The notes below the pieces were generated by a model. That model did not search any database. It saw only the letters and a program-made list of their open reading frames with translations, and was not told the origin of the DNA. A stretch of 64,000 nt of DNA. Origin: Salinirussus salinus (GTDB taxonomy: Archaea > Halobacteriota > Halobacteria > Halobacteriales > Haloarculaceae). Where the stretch lies: positions 620,001-684,000 of the forward strand of contig NZ_WOWO01000003.1 of the NCBI RefSeq assembly GCF_009831455.1, given 5' to 3'. The position numbers and the translations under genes were made by a program. Each line of letters begins with the position of its first letter. Positions within the stretch are counted from its first letter, which is position 1. Positions 38,108 through 46,940 of this stretch are shown here, piece after piece.

Positions 38108-39874
38108 GTGGACCCCAGCCGCATCCACGAGGCGTTCCCCGCCCCCGAGTACCGCGGCAACCAGGAGGGGGCCCTCGACCGGATACGGGCGGCCTTCGAG
38201 GCCGGTAACGACGTGGTGCTGGTGCGCGCGCCGACGGGCAGCGGCAAGTCCCTGCTGGCCCGGGCGGTGGCCGGCTGTGCCCGCCAGGCCAGCGCCGACG
38301 ACCCCACGAAGCCGGTCGGGGCCTACTACACCACCCCGCAGGTCTCCCAGCTTGAGGATGTGGCCGCCGACCCGCTGCTCGAGGACCTGAGCGTCATCCG
38401 CGGGAAGAACAACTACGACTGCATTCTCCCCGGCGAGACCGACACGCCCGTGAACCAGGCGCCCTGCGCCCGGGAGCGCGGCTTCGACTGCCAGGTCAAA
38501 CACCGGTGTCCGTACTTCTCGGACCGGACCATCGCCGCCAACCGCCCGGTCGCGGCGATGACGCTCGCCTATTTCATGCAGACCGCCGGCTCGGACGTGT
38601 TCGGCCAGCGGGACGTGGTCGTGGTCGACGAGGCCCACGGGCTGGGCGACTGGGCGGAGATGTACGCCACCATCGACCTCGGGCCCGACACGGTCCCCGT
38701 CTGGTCGGCCGCGGACGTCCCTGCGGTCGAGGGTCTCGAGGACGCCGCCGACTTTTCGGACTATCTGACGACGCTCGCGGAGCGCCGGCTGGACCAGCTG
38801 CGCGGCCGACCGGAACTCGGCCCCGAGGAAGCCGCCGAGCGCGACCGGCTGCAGGAGCTACGCGGGGACCTCTCCTGGTTCGCCGAGGAGTACCGCGACC
38901 CCGAGAGCCCGACCACCTGGGTCGTCGACCAGCCCGACGGCGCCGGCACCCGCGTCACGGTCAAGCCTCTCGCTCCCGAGCGCTATCTCAAACACACCGT
39001 CTGGGAACGGGGCCGGAAGTTCGCGCTGCTGTCGGCGACCATCCTCGACAAGGACGCCTTCTGTGCCGGGGTCGGCCTGGACCCGGCCGATGTCGCCCTC
39101 GTCGACGTCGCCCACACCTTCCCCGTCGAGCACCGTCCGCTGTACGACGTCACGCGCGGGAAGATGACCTACGAACACCGCGAGGAGACCCTGCCTGCGG
39201 TCGCCCGGGCGCTGGTGCGGGTGATGCAACGCCACCCCGACGAGAAGGGGCTGGTCCACTGTCACTCCTACGCGATCCAGGAGCAACTCGGGGAGTTGCT
39301 CGCGGACTTCGGCGTCGGGTCCCGGGTCCGGAGCCACGACAGCGACGACCGCGACGGGCAGCTCGCGGCCTGGAAGCGCCACGAGGGGGCCGACGTCTTC
39401 CTCTCGGTGAAGATGGAGGAGGCGCTGGACCTGGAGGGCGAGCTCTGCCGGTGGCAGGTGCTCTGCAAGGCCCCCTACCCGAACACGCGGGACTCGCGGG
39501 TCGCCCAGCGCCTGGAGGACGGGCAGTGGGGCTGGTACTACCGGGCGGCGCTGCGGACGGTCATCCAGGCCTGCGGCCGGGTCGTCCGGGCGCCCGACGA
39601 CCACGGCGCCACGTATCTCGCCGATTCCTCGCTACTGGACCTGTTCGAGCGCGCCCGGACGGACATGCCCGACTGGTTCGCCGACCAGGTCGACCGCCTC
39701 AGCGAGCCCGACCTGCCGGACTTTGCGCCCGGGGAAGCGCTCGGTGGGGATACGAGCCAGCGGGCGGGTGGAGGGTCGCGCGGGCGGGGCCGTAGCCGCA
39801 ACCGCAGTCGCGGACGCAGCCGCGGCCGCTCGCGCTCGAGCAATGACCACCCGCTCTCGGACGTGTGGGACTGA
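38108..39874 (+). CDS. XPD/Rad3-like superfamily 2 helicase with Fe-S motif
   Basis: A 588-residue ATP-dependent DNA helicase. Walker A is APTGSGKS, the DEAH box VVVDEAHG, and four cysteines between them (YDCIL, APCARERGFDCQ and HRCPYF) fit the XPD-type iron-sulfur cluster. Motif VI reads QACGRVVRAPDD. The extreme C-terminus (about residues 550-580) is a repetitive Arg/Ser/Gly tail that is strongly basic, unusual for a halophile, and might bind nucleic acid. GTG start at 38108. Confidence 0.88.
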   Translation: MDPSRIHEAFPAPEYRGNQEGALDRIRAAFEAGNDVVLVRAPTGSGKSLLARAVAGCARQASADDPTKPVGAYYTTPQVSQLEDVAADPLLEDLSVIRGKNNYDCILPGETDTPVNQAPCARERGFDCQVKHRCPYFSDRTIAANRPVAAMTLAYFMQTAGSDVFGQRDVVVVDEAHGLGDWAEMYATIDLGPDTVPVWSAADVPAVEGLEDAADFSDYLTTLAERRLDQLRGRPELGPEEAAERDRLQELRGDLSWFAEEYRDPESPTTWVVDQPDGAGTRVTVKPLAPERYLKHTVWERGRKFALLSATILDKDAFCAGVGLDPADVALVDVAHTFPVEHRPLYDVTRGKMTYEHREETLPAVARALVRVMQRHPDEKGLVHCHSYAIQEQLGELLADFGVGSRVRSHDSDDRDGQLAAWKRHEGADVFLSVKMEEALDLEGELCRWQVLCKAPYPNTRDSRVAQRLEDGQWGWYYRAALRTVIQACGRVVRAPDDHGATYLADSSLLDLFERARTDMPDWFADQVDRLSEPDLPDFAPGEALGGDTSQRAGGGSRGRGRSRNRSRGRSRGRSRSSNDHPLSDVWD

Positions 39875-39920
39875 AAGCGCTCGGGGCTTTCTTGTTGTCC
39901 TGCATTCCGGTCGCTCTAGA

Positions 39921-40088
39921 TCACCAGTCACGACGCCGGTCGTCGGTGTCCCGGCGTGCGGCGCGTTCGGCGGTCCGCCGGTCCATCTCCCGCTGCTTTC
40001 CGTGTTCCGCCCTGACCAGCAGGTACAGCAGCAGGCCGCCCCCGACGCCGAGCGCCAGGAACGCGAAGAGGACTGCGGCGACCGACAT
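39921..40088 (-). CDS. Small single-pass membrane protein
   Basis: A 55-residue protein: one N-terminal hydrophobic segment (SVAAVLFAFLALGVGGGLLL) followed by a highly charged tail rich in Arg and Asp ending DDRRRDW. It starts immediately after the stop codon of the zinc-ribbon gene, in the same direction. Function unknown. Confidence 0.6.
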   Translation of the reverse strand: MSVAAVLFAFLALGVGGGLLLYLLVRAEHGKQREMDRRTAERAARRDTDDRRRDW

Positions 40089-40328
40089 CTACCCCAGGAA
40101 GACGTCCACGATGTCGCTGCTCCCGGGTGTGTCGTCGCGGTACAGCTCGGAGTAGCCACACTGCGTGCAGGAGACGACCTTGAAGGAGTTGGTCTGGATG
40201 TCGAACATCTTGCTGAGACCGTCGCCGGTCGTGGAGATGCTGCCGACCTCTGTTTCCGTGTGACCGCACTTCGGACAGCCCCGCTGCTCGCGGGGAGTGG
40301 ATGGAGGGCTCACGGTCGGGCGTTCCAC
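40089..40328 (-). CDS. Zinc-ribbon protein
   Basis: Up to 79 residues. CPKCGHTETEV and CTQCGYSELY form a zinc ribbon of the nucleic-acid-binding type; FKVVSCTQCGYSELY is typical of a conserved archaeal family. GTG at 40326-40328 or at 40311-40313 could be the start. It is directly followed by the 55-residue membrane protein gene. Confidence 0.75.
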   Translation of the reverse strand: MERPTVSPPSTPREQRGCPKCGHTETEVGSISTTGDGLSKMFDIQTNSFKVVSCTQCGYSELYRDDTPGSSDIVDVFLG

Positions 40329-40354
40329 GCCCTCGGTAAAGAACGTGACGGCGA

Positions 40355-40441
40355 CTAAAACACCGAGGCCAGCCCGTAGACGACCGAGGAGCCGACCATC
40401 AGGAGCACGAAGAAGATGGCGAGTATCTGCTGGCGGTCCAT
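40355..40441 (-). CDS. Very small membrane protein
   Basis: A 28-residue open frame (MDRQQILAIFFVLLMVGSSV then VYGLASVF) that is a single transmembrane helix. It sits just upstream of the zinc-ribbon gene in the same direction and has clean haloarchaeal codon use. Plausible but short. Confidence 0.45.
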   Translation of the reverse strand: MDRQQILAIFFVLLMVGSSVVYGLASVF

Positions 40442-40516
40442 ACCCGCCCTTCGCGGGCCGACGTGTTAGGCGTTTCGCGCTGGCCGGGTCCCCGGGGTCA
40501 TGGGGCCGCGACGCGC

Positions 40517-41551
40517 TCAGTAGAGGTCCCGCGATGAACCGATATCGAGCGTCCCGTCCCTCCGGATCCGGAATCCGAGCGACTCCGACTGCGCGTACGT
40601 CTCGGACCTGTCGACCCCGAGGCTGTCGATACGGACGTCAACCTGGAACGTCGTGCCGGGTAGTCCGACCGTCCCGATGCGATTCCACCGACCGCGGGCC
40701 GAGACGGGAAAACTGCTGTCGACACGCTTCTCTCCGTCGGCAGTGAGCTCCATCTCCACCGTCACGTCCTCCTCGCGGTCGTTGGCGATGCCCGCTCTCA
40801 GAAACGAGAGCGGTCCGTCAGTCGAGTCGAAGTGGAGGCGGGTCTGCTGCGCGTGGTTGTAGCTGACACAGGCGACGTCTAGCTCCGCTGCCGGTCGCTC
40901 GACTTCGATCAGCGAGTACAGCCCCGCCGGGACCTGCGGTCCGCCGTAGGGACGCTTCCGGTAACCGTGGAGGTGCAGCGTGCCACCCGAGGCCTCGACG
41001 CGCGCCCATCCCTGCCCGGAGGTCGGCATCCCGCAGCAGTCGCCGACGAACACCAGCACCGACTCGGAGAAGTCAGTGTCCTCGACCCGCCGGCGAATCA
41101 GGTCGCCGAACTCGCCGGTCTCCACGGAAGGCTCGGCGTCCTCGCTGTCGAGCACGTCGGCGACGTACGAGGAGTCTCCCGATATCCAGTTAGTCTCCCT
41201 GACTGCCCGTGTGGTCGTCTCGAAGGGGACGGACGGCTCTGTCGCAATCCCCTCACCCAGGTAGTCCGCGTTCCACTCCGCCGCAGTGTCCGCGTCGGGG
41301 TGTTCGATGGCACCCGCGTTTGGCGGGAGGTCACACCGCTCCCACTGGCGAGCGTGGCGGTTAGCCCGCCTGTCGTCGATGACGTGCGTCTCGACCGGTT
41401 CCGTCTCCGCCCACCGGTCTTCTGAGCGGCAGACGACGCCTCCGCGCGGCCGGTCCGTCGCGGTCGCCGGCTCGCTGTCCGAGGCGAGACAGCCGGCGAG
41501 TGACCCGGAGAGGGCGAACCCGGCGGTCGCAAGTACATCACGGCGGCGCAT
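40517..41551 (-). CDS. Exported lipoprotein of unknown function
   Basis: A 344-residue Tat-type lipoprotein: MRRRDVLATAGFALSGSLAGC shape with RRR and lipobox LAGC. The rest is beta-rich without a recognised domain. A CC pair (GDCCGMPTSG) near residue 175 is notable for a halophile protein with few cysteines. Probably anchored on the outside of the cell. Confidence 0.7.
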   Translation of the reverse strand: MRRRDVLATAGFALSGSLAGCLASDSEPATATDRPRGGVVCRSEDRWAETEPVETHVIDDRRANRHARQWERCDLPPNAGAIEHPDADTAAEWNADYLGEGIATEPSVPFETTTRAVRETNWISGDSSYVADVLDSEDAEPSVETGEFGDLIRRRVEDTDFSESVLVFVGDCCGMPTSGQGWARVEASGGTLHLHGYRKRPYGGPQVPAGLYSLIEVERPAAELDVACVSYNHAQQTRLHFDSTDGPLSFLRAGIANDREEDVTVEMELTADGEKRVDSSFPVSARGRWNRIGTVGLPGTTFQVDVRIDSLGVDRSETYAQSESLGFRIRRDGTLDIGSSRDLY

Positions 41552-41595
41552 GTATCTGTCACTTGTTGGGAACGTGCTAAGTCTTCTGGCGGCAC

Positions 41596-42612
41596 TTACT
41601 CCACCCGCGCGTCGACGACGAGGTGGCGGACGCCCTCGCTGTACCCCTTCACATCCCGGACCTCCAGCACCTCGACGGCCCGGCCCGCACGGTCGGCAGC
41701 ATCCTCCAGGCGCCCGACGGGCCGGTCGGGCACCAGCGCCTCGGGGGTGGCCTCGTGCATGTGGAGGACGCCCCCCGACGCGAGCGCGGGGAGGACAGTG
41801 TCGAGATACTCGTGGGCCTCGTAGTACCCCATGACCGCGCGGTCGAAGTCCCTGTCGAGCGCGGGGACGACCTCGCGGTTGTCCCCGCGGTAGGCCTCGA
41901 CCCGGTCGGTCGCGCCGTTTCGCATCGCGTTCTCAAGCAGGTACTCGAAGGCGTCGGGGTTGCGCTCGACCGCGGTCACGCGGGCGCCGGCGCGAGCCAT
42001 CGGCAGCGTGAAATAGCCCACGCCGGCGAAGGCGTCCAGCACGCGCTCGCCGTCCGAAACGACCTCGCCCATCCGGGCGCGCTCGGCCTTGTTGCCCGGC
42101 GAGAACATCACCTCTGCCAGGTCCAGGGCGTACTCGGTGCCGTGCTCGCGGTGGACGGTCTCGGTATCGCCCTCGCCGGCGACGACCTCGACGCTGGGCT
42201 CGCGGTGCTCGCCCTCGACCCCCTCGCGGGCGAGGACGGTGTCGGCGCCGCCGTGCATCGCCAGCAGCGCCTCGCCGACCTCCACGGCGTCCTCCGCGGA
42301 GAGGTCCCCGAGGTCGACGAGGACGACGCTGCCGACGACCGCCCACGACCCCGGCGCCCGCTCCAGGTCGTCGTCGCTCCAGCCCCGCTGGCGGAGGTGG
42401 TCATCGAGGGTCCGCAGCCGTGGCTCGCCGGCCTGGCGGGCCACCTCGAGCACCTCGGTCTCGACGGGCGGCTCGGTAACGGGGATAGCGACCGTCTCGC
42501 CGCCGGCCTCGACGGTCGAGCGACTGTCGTCGTAGACGCCCTCTGCTCGCAGGGAACCGATGGCCGCCTGGGCGCGCGGTTTCTCGACGACCGCCACGAG
42601 GTCCTCGCTCAT
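41596..42612 (-). CDS. tRNA wyosine/m1G37 methyltransferase family (Trm5/Taw2)
   Basis: A 338-residue class I SAM-dependent enzyme. VLDAFAGVGYFTLPMA is the SAM motif I, TAVERNPDAFEYL the acidic ribose-binding loop, and AVMGYYEAHEYLDTVLPAL replaces the NPP-type Trm5 motif. This and HMHEATPEAL favour Taw2, the aminocarboxypropyl transferase of wyosine synthesis, over Trm5. With TYW1 at 6.9 kb it points to a wyosine pathway. ATG at 42610-42612 (MSEDLVAVVEKPRA). Confidence 0.8.
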   Translation of the reverse strand: MSEDLVAVVEKPRAQAAIGSLRAEGVYDDSRSTVEAGGETVAIPVTEPPVETEVLEVARQAGEPRLRTLDDHLRQRGWSDDDLERAPGSWAVVGSVVLVDLGDLSAEDAVEVGEALLAMHGGADTVLAREGVEGEHREPSVEVVAGEGDTETVHREHGTEYALDLAEVMFSPGNKAERARMGEVVSDGERVLDAFAGVGYFTLPMARAGARVTAVERNPDAFEYLLENAMRNGATDRVEAYRGDNREVVPALDRDFDRAVMGYYEAHEYLDTVLPALASGGVLHMHEATPEALVPDRPVGRLEDAADRAGRAVEVLEVRDVKGYSEGVRHLVVDARVE

Positions 42613-42775
42613 CGGCTCCCGTTCGGTGACGGGGCGGTTTATGTTCCCCGGGACGGAGGGGGAGGGCAGGGTGGCCTGTCTCCTCCGGCCGTTGCGGCCG
42701 CGGCGCTCGTGGCGCCGCTCCGGGCCCGCGGGTAATCTGCACATTCTTTCGGGTGTCGCGAGTCTCGGTGGACAC

Positions 42776-43309
42776 ATGAACAGACGGACACGGCGAGCCG
42801 TTCTCGCGACACTCGGGGTCACCGCCGCCGCCGGCCTGGCAGGCTGTGGCGGTGGCGACGGAGACGGTGACGGAACGGGCGACGGGGCCAGCGGCCGTCT
42901 CCAGGGCGAGGACTACCCCGCCATCGACGAGTGGCTCACCGAGACCGAGGTCGGGGACAGCGCCGACAACTACGACGGTCAGCTCAGCGACCGGCGGGGT
43001 CGGAGCCGCGTCTCCGTCAACGTCGGAGCCAGCGGGAACGGCGGCGACTTCGCGTTCGCCCCGGCGGCGTTCGTCGTCGACGCCGGGACCGAGGTCCGGT
43101 GGTCGTGGACCGGCCGGGGCGGTCTGCACAACGTCGAGGCCGAACCCGACGACCAGATCGGGGAGTCTGACTACGAGTTCAGCTCCGGTGATGCCATCGA
43201 CGCCGAGGGCGTCCAGTTCACACAGACGCTGCCCGACACCGGCGTCGCACTGTACCACTGCGAGCCACATCTCTCGGTCGGCATGAAAGGCGGGATCGCC
43301 GTCGAGTGA
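42776..43309 (+). CDS. Halocyanin (blue copper protein)
   Basis: A 177-residue membrane-anchored electron carrier. The N-terminus has the Tat motif RRTRRAVLATLG and lipobox LAGC, then a Gly/Asp linker. The copper ligands are the histidine of GLHNVEAE and Cys, His and Met of YHCEPHLSVGM. It would shuttle electrons at the outer membrane face. ATG at 42776. Confidence 0.92.
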   Translation: MNRRTRRAVLATLGVTAAAGLAGCGGGDGDGDGTGDGASGRLQGEDYPAIDEWLTETEVGDSADNYDGQLSDRRGRSRVSVNVGASGNGGDFAFAPAAFVVDAGTEVRWSWTGRGGLHNVEAEPDDQIGESDYEFSSGDAIDAEGVQFTQTLPDTGVALYHCEPHLSVGMKGGIAVE

Positions 43310-43420
43310 TAATCCGGGGATACCCGACGCCGCGAGCGGGTCCGCCCGCCGGCGAGCCGTACTTCCGCCGTGCCGGTAACTGGGATATACCAATGCCCGT
43401 CGGCGGGGAAGTGACAGCCG

Positions 43421-43855
43421 ATGCAACGACAGAACAACCCCTTCGCGGACCTGGAGCGGATGTTCGAGCGGATGACCGACCAGTTCGACGACGCTGCCGA
43501 GTGGTGGACCGAGGAGGGCCGCCCCGGAACCGGAGTACGCCCCGCGGCCGACGTCGTCGACCACGCCGACGAGATAGTGGTCACCGTCGACGTGCCCGGC
43601 TTCACGAGCGAGGAGGTCGACATCCGGGTCTCCGACCGGACCCTGCGTGTCGAAGCCGACCACAGCGAAACGGCGGAGGAACACGATGGGGACTACGTCC
43701 GGCGGGAGCGTCACCACGCCACGGCGACCCGGTCGTTGCGTCTCCCCGCAGAGGTCGACCCCGACGCTGCCAGCGCGACACTCACAAACGGCGTCCTGAC
43801 GGTCACGCTCCCGAAAAGCGAGGCAGAGGAGACACGCCGCATCGACATCGACTGA
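43421..43855 (+). CDS. Hsp20/alpha-crystallin small heat-shock protein
   Basis: A 144-residue chaperone. The alpha-crystallin domain spans about residues 42-135 (ADEIVVTVDVPGFTSEEVDI to NGVLTVTLPK, whose GVLTVTLPK is the family signature). The N-terminal FADLERMFERM is the amphipathic arm. Confidence 0.92.
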   Translation: MQRQNNPFADLERMFERMTDQFDDAAEWWTEEGRPGTGVRPAADVVDHADEIVVTVDVPGFTSEEVDIRVSDRTLRVEADHSETAEEHDGDYVRRERHHATATRSLRLPAEVDPDAASATLTNGVLTVTLPKSEAEETRRIDID

Positions 43856-43896
43856 CGGTATTCCGCACACACGACCCTCACGTCTGTTCGGGTCGG

Positions 43897-43922
43897 GAAG
43901 TGCGCCGGCCGGGAATTGGACC
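43897..43922. repeat. Partial copy of the tRNA-Gly 3' end
   Basis: GAAGTGCGCCGGCCGGGAAT and following bases recur at 44005-44030, where they are the T-arm and acceptor end of tRNA-Gly (minus strand). One mismatch. A short fragment of the other tRNA end (CCACCGGCGCTCAC) also recurs at about 44136-44149. Bases 43856-44008 hold no gene. Confidence 0.7.
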
Positions 43923-44008
43923 CGATGGCAAATCCTCGCTACCGCTCGGATTTGCGTGGTTCAATTCCCTCTGGCGACTTCGCTCGTCACGTCCATTCCT
44001 CGCAGAAG

Positions 44009-44079
44009 TGCGCCGGCCGGGAATTGAACCCGGGCTATGAGCTTGGGAAGCTCATGTCCTACCACTAGACCACCGGCGC
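44009..44079 (-). tRNA. tRNA-Gly (anticodon CCC)
   Basis: A 71-base cloverleaf on the minus strand. Acceptor GCGCCGG pairs with CCGGCGC, the anticodon stem TGAGC/GCTCA encloses TTCCCAA (anticodon CCC) and the T-arm has GGTTCAATTCC. CCA is not encoded. Confidence 0.95.
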
Positions 44080-44259
44080 TCACTCGCTTCGCTCCTCGCG
44101 CGCCGAGGCTCGCAAATCCGACGGATCCGCTTACCACCGGCGCTCACCTTTTGTTTCCCGGGTGTCCCACTTGAGTGTAGCGCTTCGGGAAATTCGACGC
44201 GCGTCCACCCTCGCCGCGCCGTCAGGACCTATTAGTCCGTCCAGCCCCTCACAGTGGGT

Positions 44260-45105
44260 ATGTCCAGCACGACGACGGAGCGGTCTTTGGACCTCTCGCT
44301 CTCCGAGTCCGAACTGGAGCGTCACCGCGAGCACATCACCGACTTCATCGCCGCGCAGGCCGACGCCGCCGGCGTCGACACCGGGATCATCGCCCTCTCG
44401 GGCGGGATCGACAGCACGCTCACCGCCTACCTCGCCGTCGAGGCGCTGGGGGCGGATTCGGTGTACGGGCTTGTCCTTCCCAGCGAGGTCAACCGCGAGG
44501 GCAACATGAGCGACGCGGAGCGGGTCGCGAGCGAACTGCTTGATGTCGAGTACGACGTGGTCGGGATCAACCCGATCGTCGACGCCGTTCTGGAGGCCCA
44601 CCCTGGCGCTGAGCCCGGCGGCGAGCCGGCCGACGAGACCGAGAAGGTGGCCGTCGGGAACCTCCGGGCGCGGGTCCGGACCGTCCTGAACTACTTCGCG
44701 GCCAACCGCCGGGGCGGGCTCGTTCTCGGGACCGGCAACAAGTCGGAGGCGCTGGTGGGCTACTTCACGAAGTACGGCGACGGCGCCGTGGACTGTCTGC
44801 CCATCGCGAACCTCTACAAACAGCAGGTCCGCCAGCTTGCCCGCCACGTCGGCGTCCCCGAGGACCTGGCCGGCAAGACCGCGAGCGCGGAGCTGTGGAC
44901 TGACCAGACCGACGAGGAGGAACTCGGCCTCGACTACGACACGCTGGACGCCGTCCTCGCCCTCCACGTCGACGGGCCGCTCTCGGTCTCGGCGACGGCC
45001 CGTCACCTGCGCGTCGAGGAGTCGGTCGTCGAGCGCGTCCGCGGGATGTACGAGCGAAGCGCTCACAAGCGGGCGTTCCCGCCGGGACCCGACCCCCTCT
45101 ACTGA
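44260..45105 (+). CDS. nadE: NAD+ synthetase
   Basis: A 281-residue amidotransferase-type ligase making NAD from nicotinate adenine dinucleotide with ATP and ammonia. The PP-loop is ALSGGIDST, GTGNKSEALVGYFTKYGD is the family motif, and no glutaminase domain is present, so it is the ammonia-dependent form. ATG at 44260; a GTG two codons upstream is possible. Confidence 0.95.
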   Translation: MSSTTTERSLDLSLSESELERHREHITDFIAAQADAAGVDTGIIALSGGIDSTLTAYLAVEALGADSVYGLVLPSEVNREGNMSDAERVASELLDVEYDVVGINPIVDAVLEAHPGAEPGGEPADETEKVAVGNLRARVRTVLNYFAANRRGGLVLGTGNKSEALVGYFTKYGDGAVDCLPIANLYKQQVRQLARHVGVPEDLAGKTASAELWTDQTDEEELGLDYDTLDAVLALHVDGPLSVSATARHLRVEESVVERVRGMYERSAHKRAFPPGPDPLY

Positions 45106-45159
45106 ACGCCGAGGTGGGCCGTTCACCGGGGCCGGGAGTTGCCGGTCAGGAGCCGCCTG

Positions 45160-45795
45160 TCAGGAACTGTCCGTCCGGACCACGACCCGGATGTGGTCGC
45201 CCTGCTCGGCGGCACTCGCCGAGGACGCCCCCTGGATGACGTACTCGCTCGGGTCGACGGGCTCGCCGTTCACTTCCACGACGACCTCCGTTCCGGGGTC
45301 GCTCGCGCGGTAGGTCGTCCCGTCGACGGTGACGCTGTCCTCGCTGACCTCGATCCCGTGGACGCCCAGGGCGTACTCGAGGGTCACGCCGGTGGCGTGT
45401 TTGTGCCAGACCGCCGTTCCGCCCTCGAAGTGAAAGCGGCTGTTCCCGGTCTGGGTGACCTGGTACCGCTCTTGGCTGAAGTCGACCGTCCGTCCGTCGA
45501 TGGTGACGTTGATCGTCCCGTGTTCGTGGGCGGTCCCGGCCTGGCCGACGTCGGCGGCGCCCGTCCCGCTGCCCATAAAGAGGGTCACGTAGACGACGAG
45601 CAACACGGCCACCCCGAAGACGACTCCGAGCACCAGCGGCCCCGTCGGGAGGCCGTCGTCCCCACGGTCGGACTCGTACCCCTCGACGCGCCGGCGGTCG
45701 ATGGCGCTCAGCTCCCTCTCGTGCTCGTCCGCGAGGTGGGCGAGATACCCCTCCTCGTCGTCGAACGACTGCCCGCAGTACGAACACTCCTCCAT
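45160..45795 (-). CDS. Zinc-finger membrane protein
   Basis: A 211-residue protein. The N-terminus is a C2H2-type finger (CSYCGQSFDDEEGYLAHLADEH), followed by one membrane segment at about residues 53-73 (VLGVVFGVAVLLVVYVTLF) and an external beta-rich domain. The arrangement, a cytoplasmic finger and an extracellular domain, recurs in haloarchaea. Function unknown. Confidence 0.7.
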   Translation of the reverse strand: MEECSYCGQSFDDEEGYLAHLADEHERELSAIDRRRVEGYESDRGDDGLPTGPLVLGVVFGVAVLLVVYVTLFMGSGTGAADVGQAGTAHEHGTINVTIDGRTVDFSQERYQVTQTGNSRFHFEGGTAVWHKHATGVTLEYALGVHGIEVSEDSVTVDGTTYRASDPGTEVVVEVNGEPVDPSEYVIQGASSASAAEQGDHIRVVVRTDSS

Positions 45796-45950
45796 TCACC
45801 CCCGCTCGGTTGCCGGCCCACTCAGCCGTTTCGGTTCCAGGCGAGAGTCGTTCGCGGACGCCCGGACCGGGGCCGAGACCCGCCCCCGCTGTGACCGGGC
45901 CGGGTGGCGTTTCCAAAGGTCTTTGCCCCTGCCGACCCAACACATGACCG

Positions 45951-46619
45951 ATGCAGGAAGCGGCGGCGGTGCGTCGGGCAGCGCTCGGGGCTGTCGAGGA
46001 TATCGACCCCGTCAGGCTCCGCGAGCGCCTCGAGGAGCAGCTCTCCGCCGGGTCATCGATACCTGGCGTGCTCACGCTCCGGAGTGTCGAAGCGGTGACC
46101 GACCGGGCAGTCGAGCCCGAGGAGCCCGCGCTCGACCCGGTTACCCGGCGTGCGGCCGGCGTCCAGCTCATCTACGAGGGCCTCGCCCTCACCCGCCAGC
46201 TCGCACGCGAGGAACCCTGGGAGACCGGCGACCGCGACGAGGGCGACCTCGCCATCCTCACGGCCGACGTCCTCGTCGCGCGTGGGTTCTACCTCCTCGC
46301 GCGCACCGAGGCGGCCGACGCCGCCGTCGAGACGGTCCGTGCCTTCGGCCGCGACCAGACCGTCCGCCGGGAAACCGACGACCCCGGCCTCGACCGGAAC
46401 CTCGAGGCGGACGTGCTCGAACTCGCCGTCGTCGCAGGGACGACCGCCGCGGGCGGGCACGCCACGCCCCGGCTCCGGGAGTTCGCGGCTGACCTCGCCG
46501 ACGGGGCCGGGTTCCCGCCGGTCGACCAGTTCTTCGCCGAGCGGGTCGGCGACTCGCTCCGGACACTCGCTGGCGATGCCCCCGCCAGCGAGGGCGTCCC
46601 CACCTCGGTCGACGACTGA
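45951..46619 (+). CDS. Conserved haloarchaeal protein (DUF7114-like)
   Basis: A 222-residue all-helical protein reminiscent of a degenerate polyprenyl-synthase fold (LIYEGLALTRQLAREEPW). It lacks DDxxD motifs, so catalysis is unlikely. It is the last chromosomal gene before tRNA-Thr. Confidence 0.55.
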   Translation: MQEAAAVRRAALGAVEDIDPVRLRERLEEQLSAGSSIPGVLTLRSVEAVTDRAVEPEEPALDPVTRRAAGVQLIYEGLALTRQLAREEPWETGDRDEGDLAILTADVLVARGFYLLARTEAADAAVETVRAFGRDQTVRRETDDPGLDRNLEADVLELAVVAGTTAAGGHATPRLREFAADLADGAGFPPVDQFFAERVGDSLRTLAGDAPASEGVPTSVDD

Positions 46620-46672
46620 GCACCGGACCGGATCGAAACCCCTAAAGACGATTCGTGGCAACCCCAGAGTGC

Positions 46673-46744
46673 GCCTGGGTAGCTTAGCGGTAAAGCGCGT
46701 CCTTGGTAAGGACGAGAGCCCGGGTTCAAATCCCGGCCTAGGCT
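46673..46744 (+). tRNA. tRNA-Thr (anticodon GGT), integration target
   Basis: A 72-base cloverleaf: acceptor GCCTGGG pairs with CCTAGGC (one G-U), the anticodon stem CGTCC/GGACG encloses TTGGTAA (anticodon GGT), and the T-arm has GGTTCAAATCC. The mobile element starts right behind its 3' end, and its integrase gene is the first in that direction, so the tRNA 3' end is the likely attachment site. Confidence 0.96.
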
Positions 46745-46881
46745 CTCTTTGGCTGTTACGTCCGGTAGTTACCGGGTTCTTCGTCGGTGAAACAATGTCC
46801 ACCGCGCAAGAACGAGTACCCGGTACCAAATCTGGTACCCCGACGCCGTCACGCGTTTTCGAAGAAAAGACAGGCATACTA

Positions 46882-46927
46882 CATTATACATTTAAAACTT
46901 GCCGAGCAAAACGTCTAGTTTCTAGAC
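46882..46927 (+). promoter_or_regulatory. Integrase promoter with palindromic operator
   Basis: TTTAAAAC at 46891-46898 is a TATA element about 45 bases before the integrase ATG. GTCTAG-TTT-CTAGAC at 46913-46927 is a perfect inverted repeat (6-base arms, 3-base spacer) where transcription should start. Further upstream TACCGGGT (46770-46777) and ACCCGGTA (46818-46825) form an inverted pair, and GGTACC occurs at 46822 and 46834. These could be integrase arm or repressor sites. Confidence 0.55.
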
Positions 46928-46940
46928 AGAGGATCGAACT

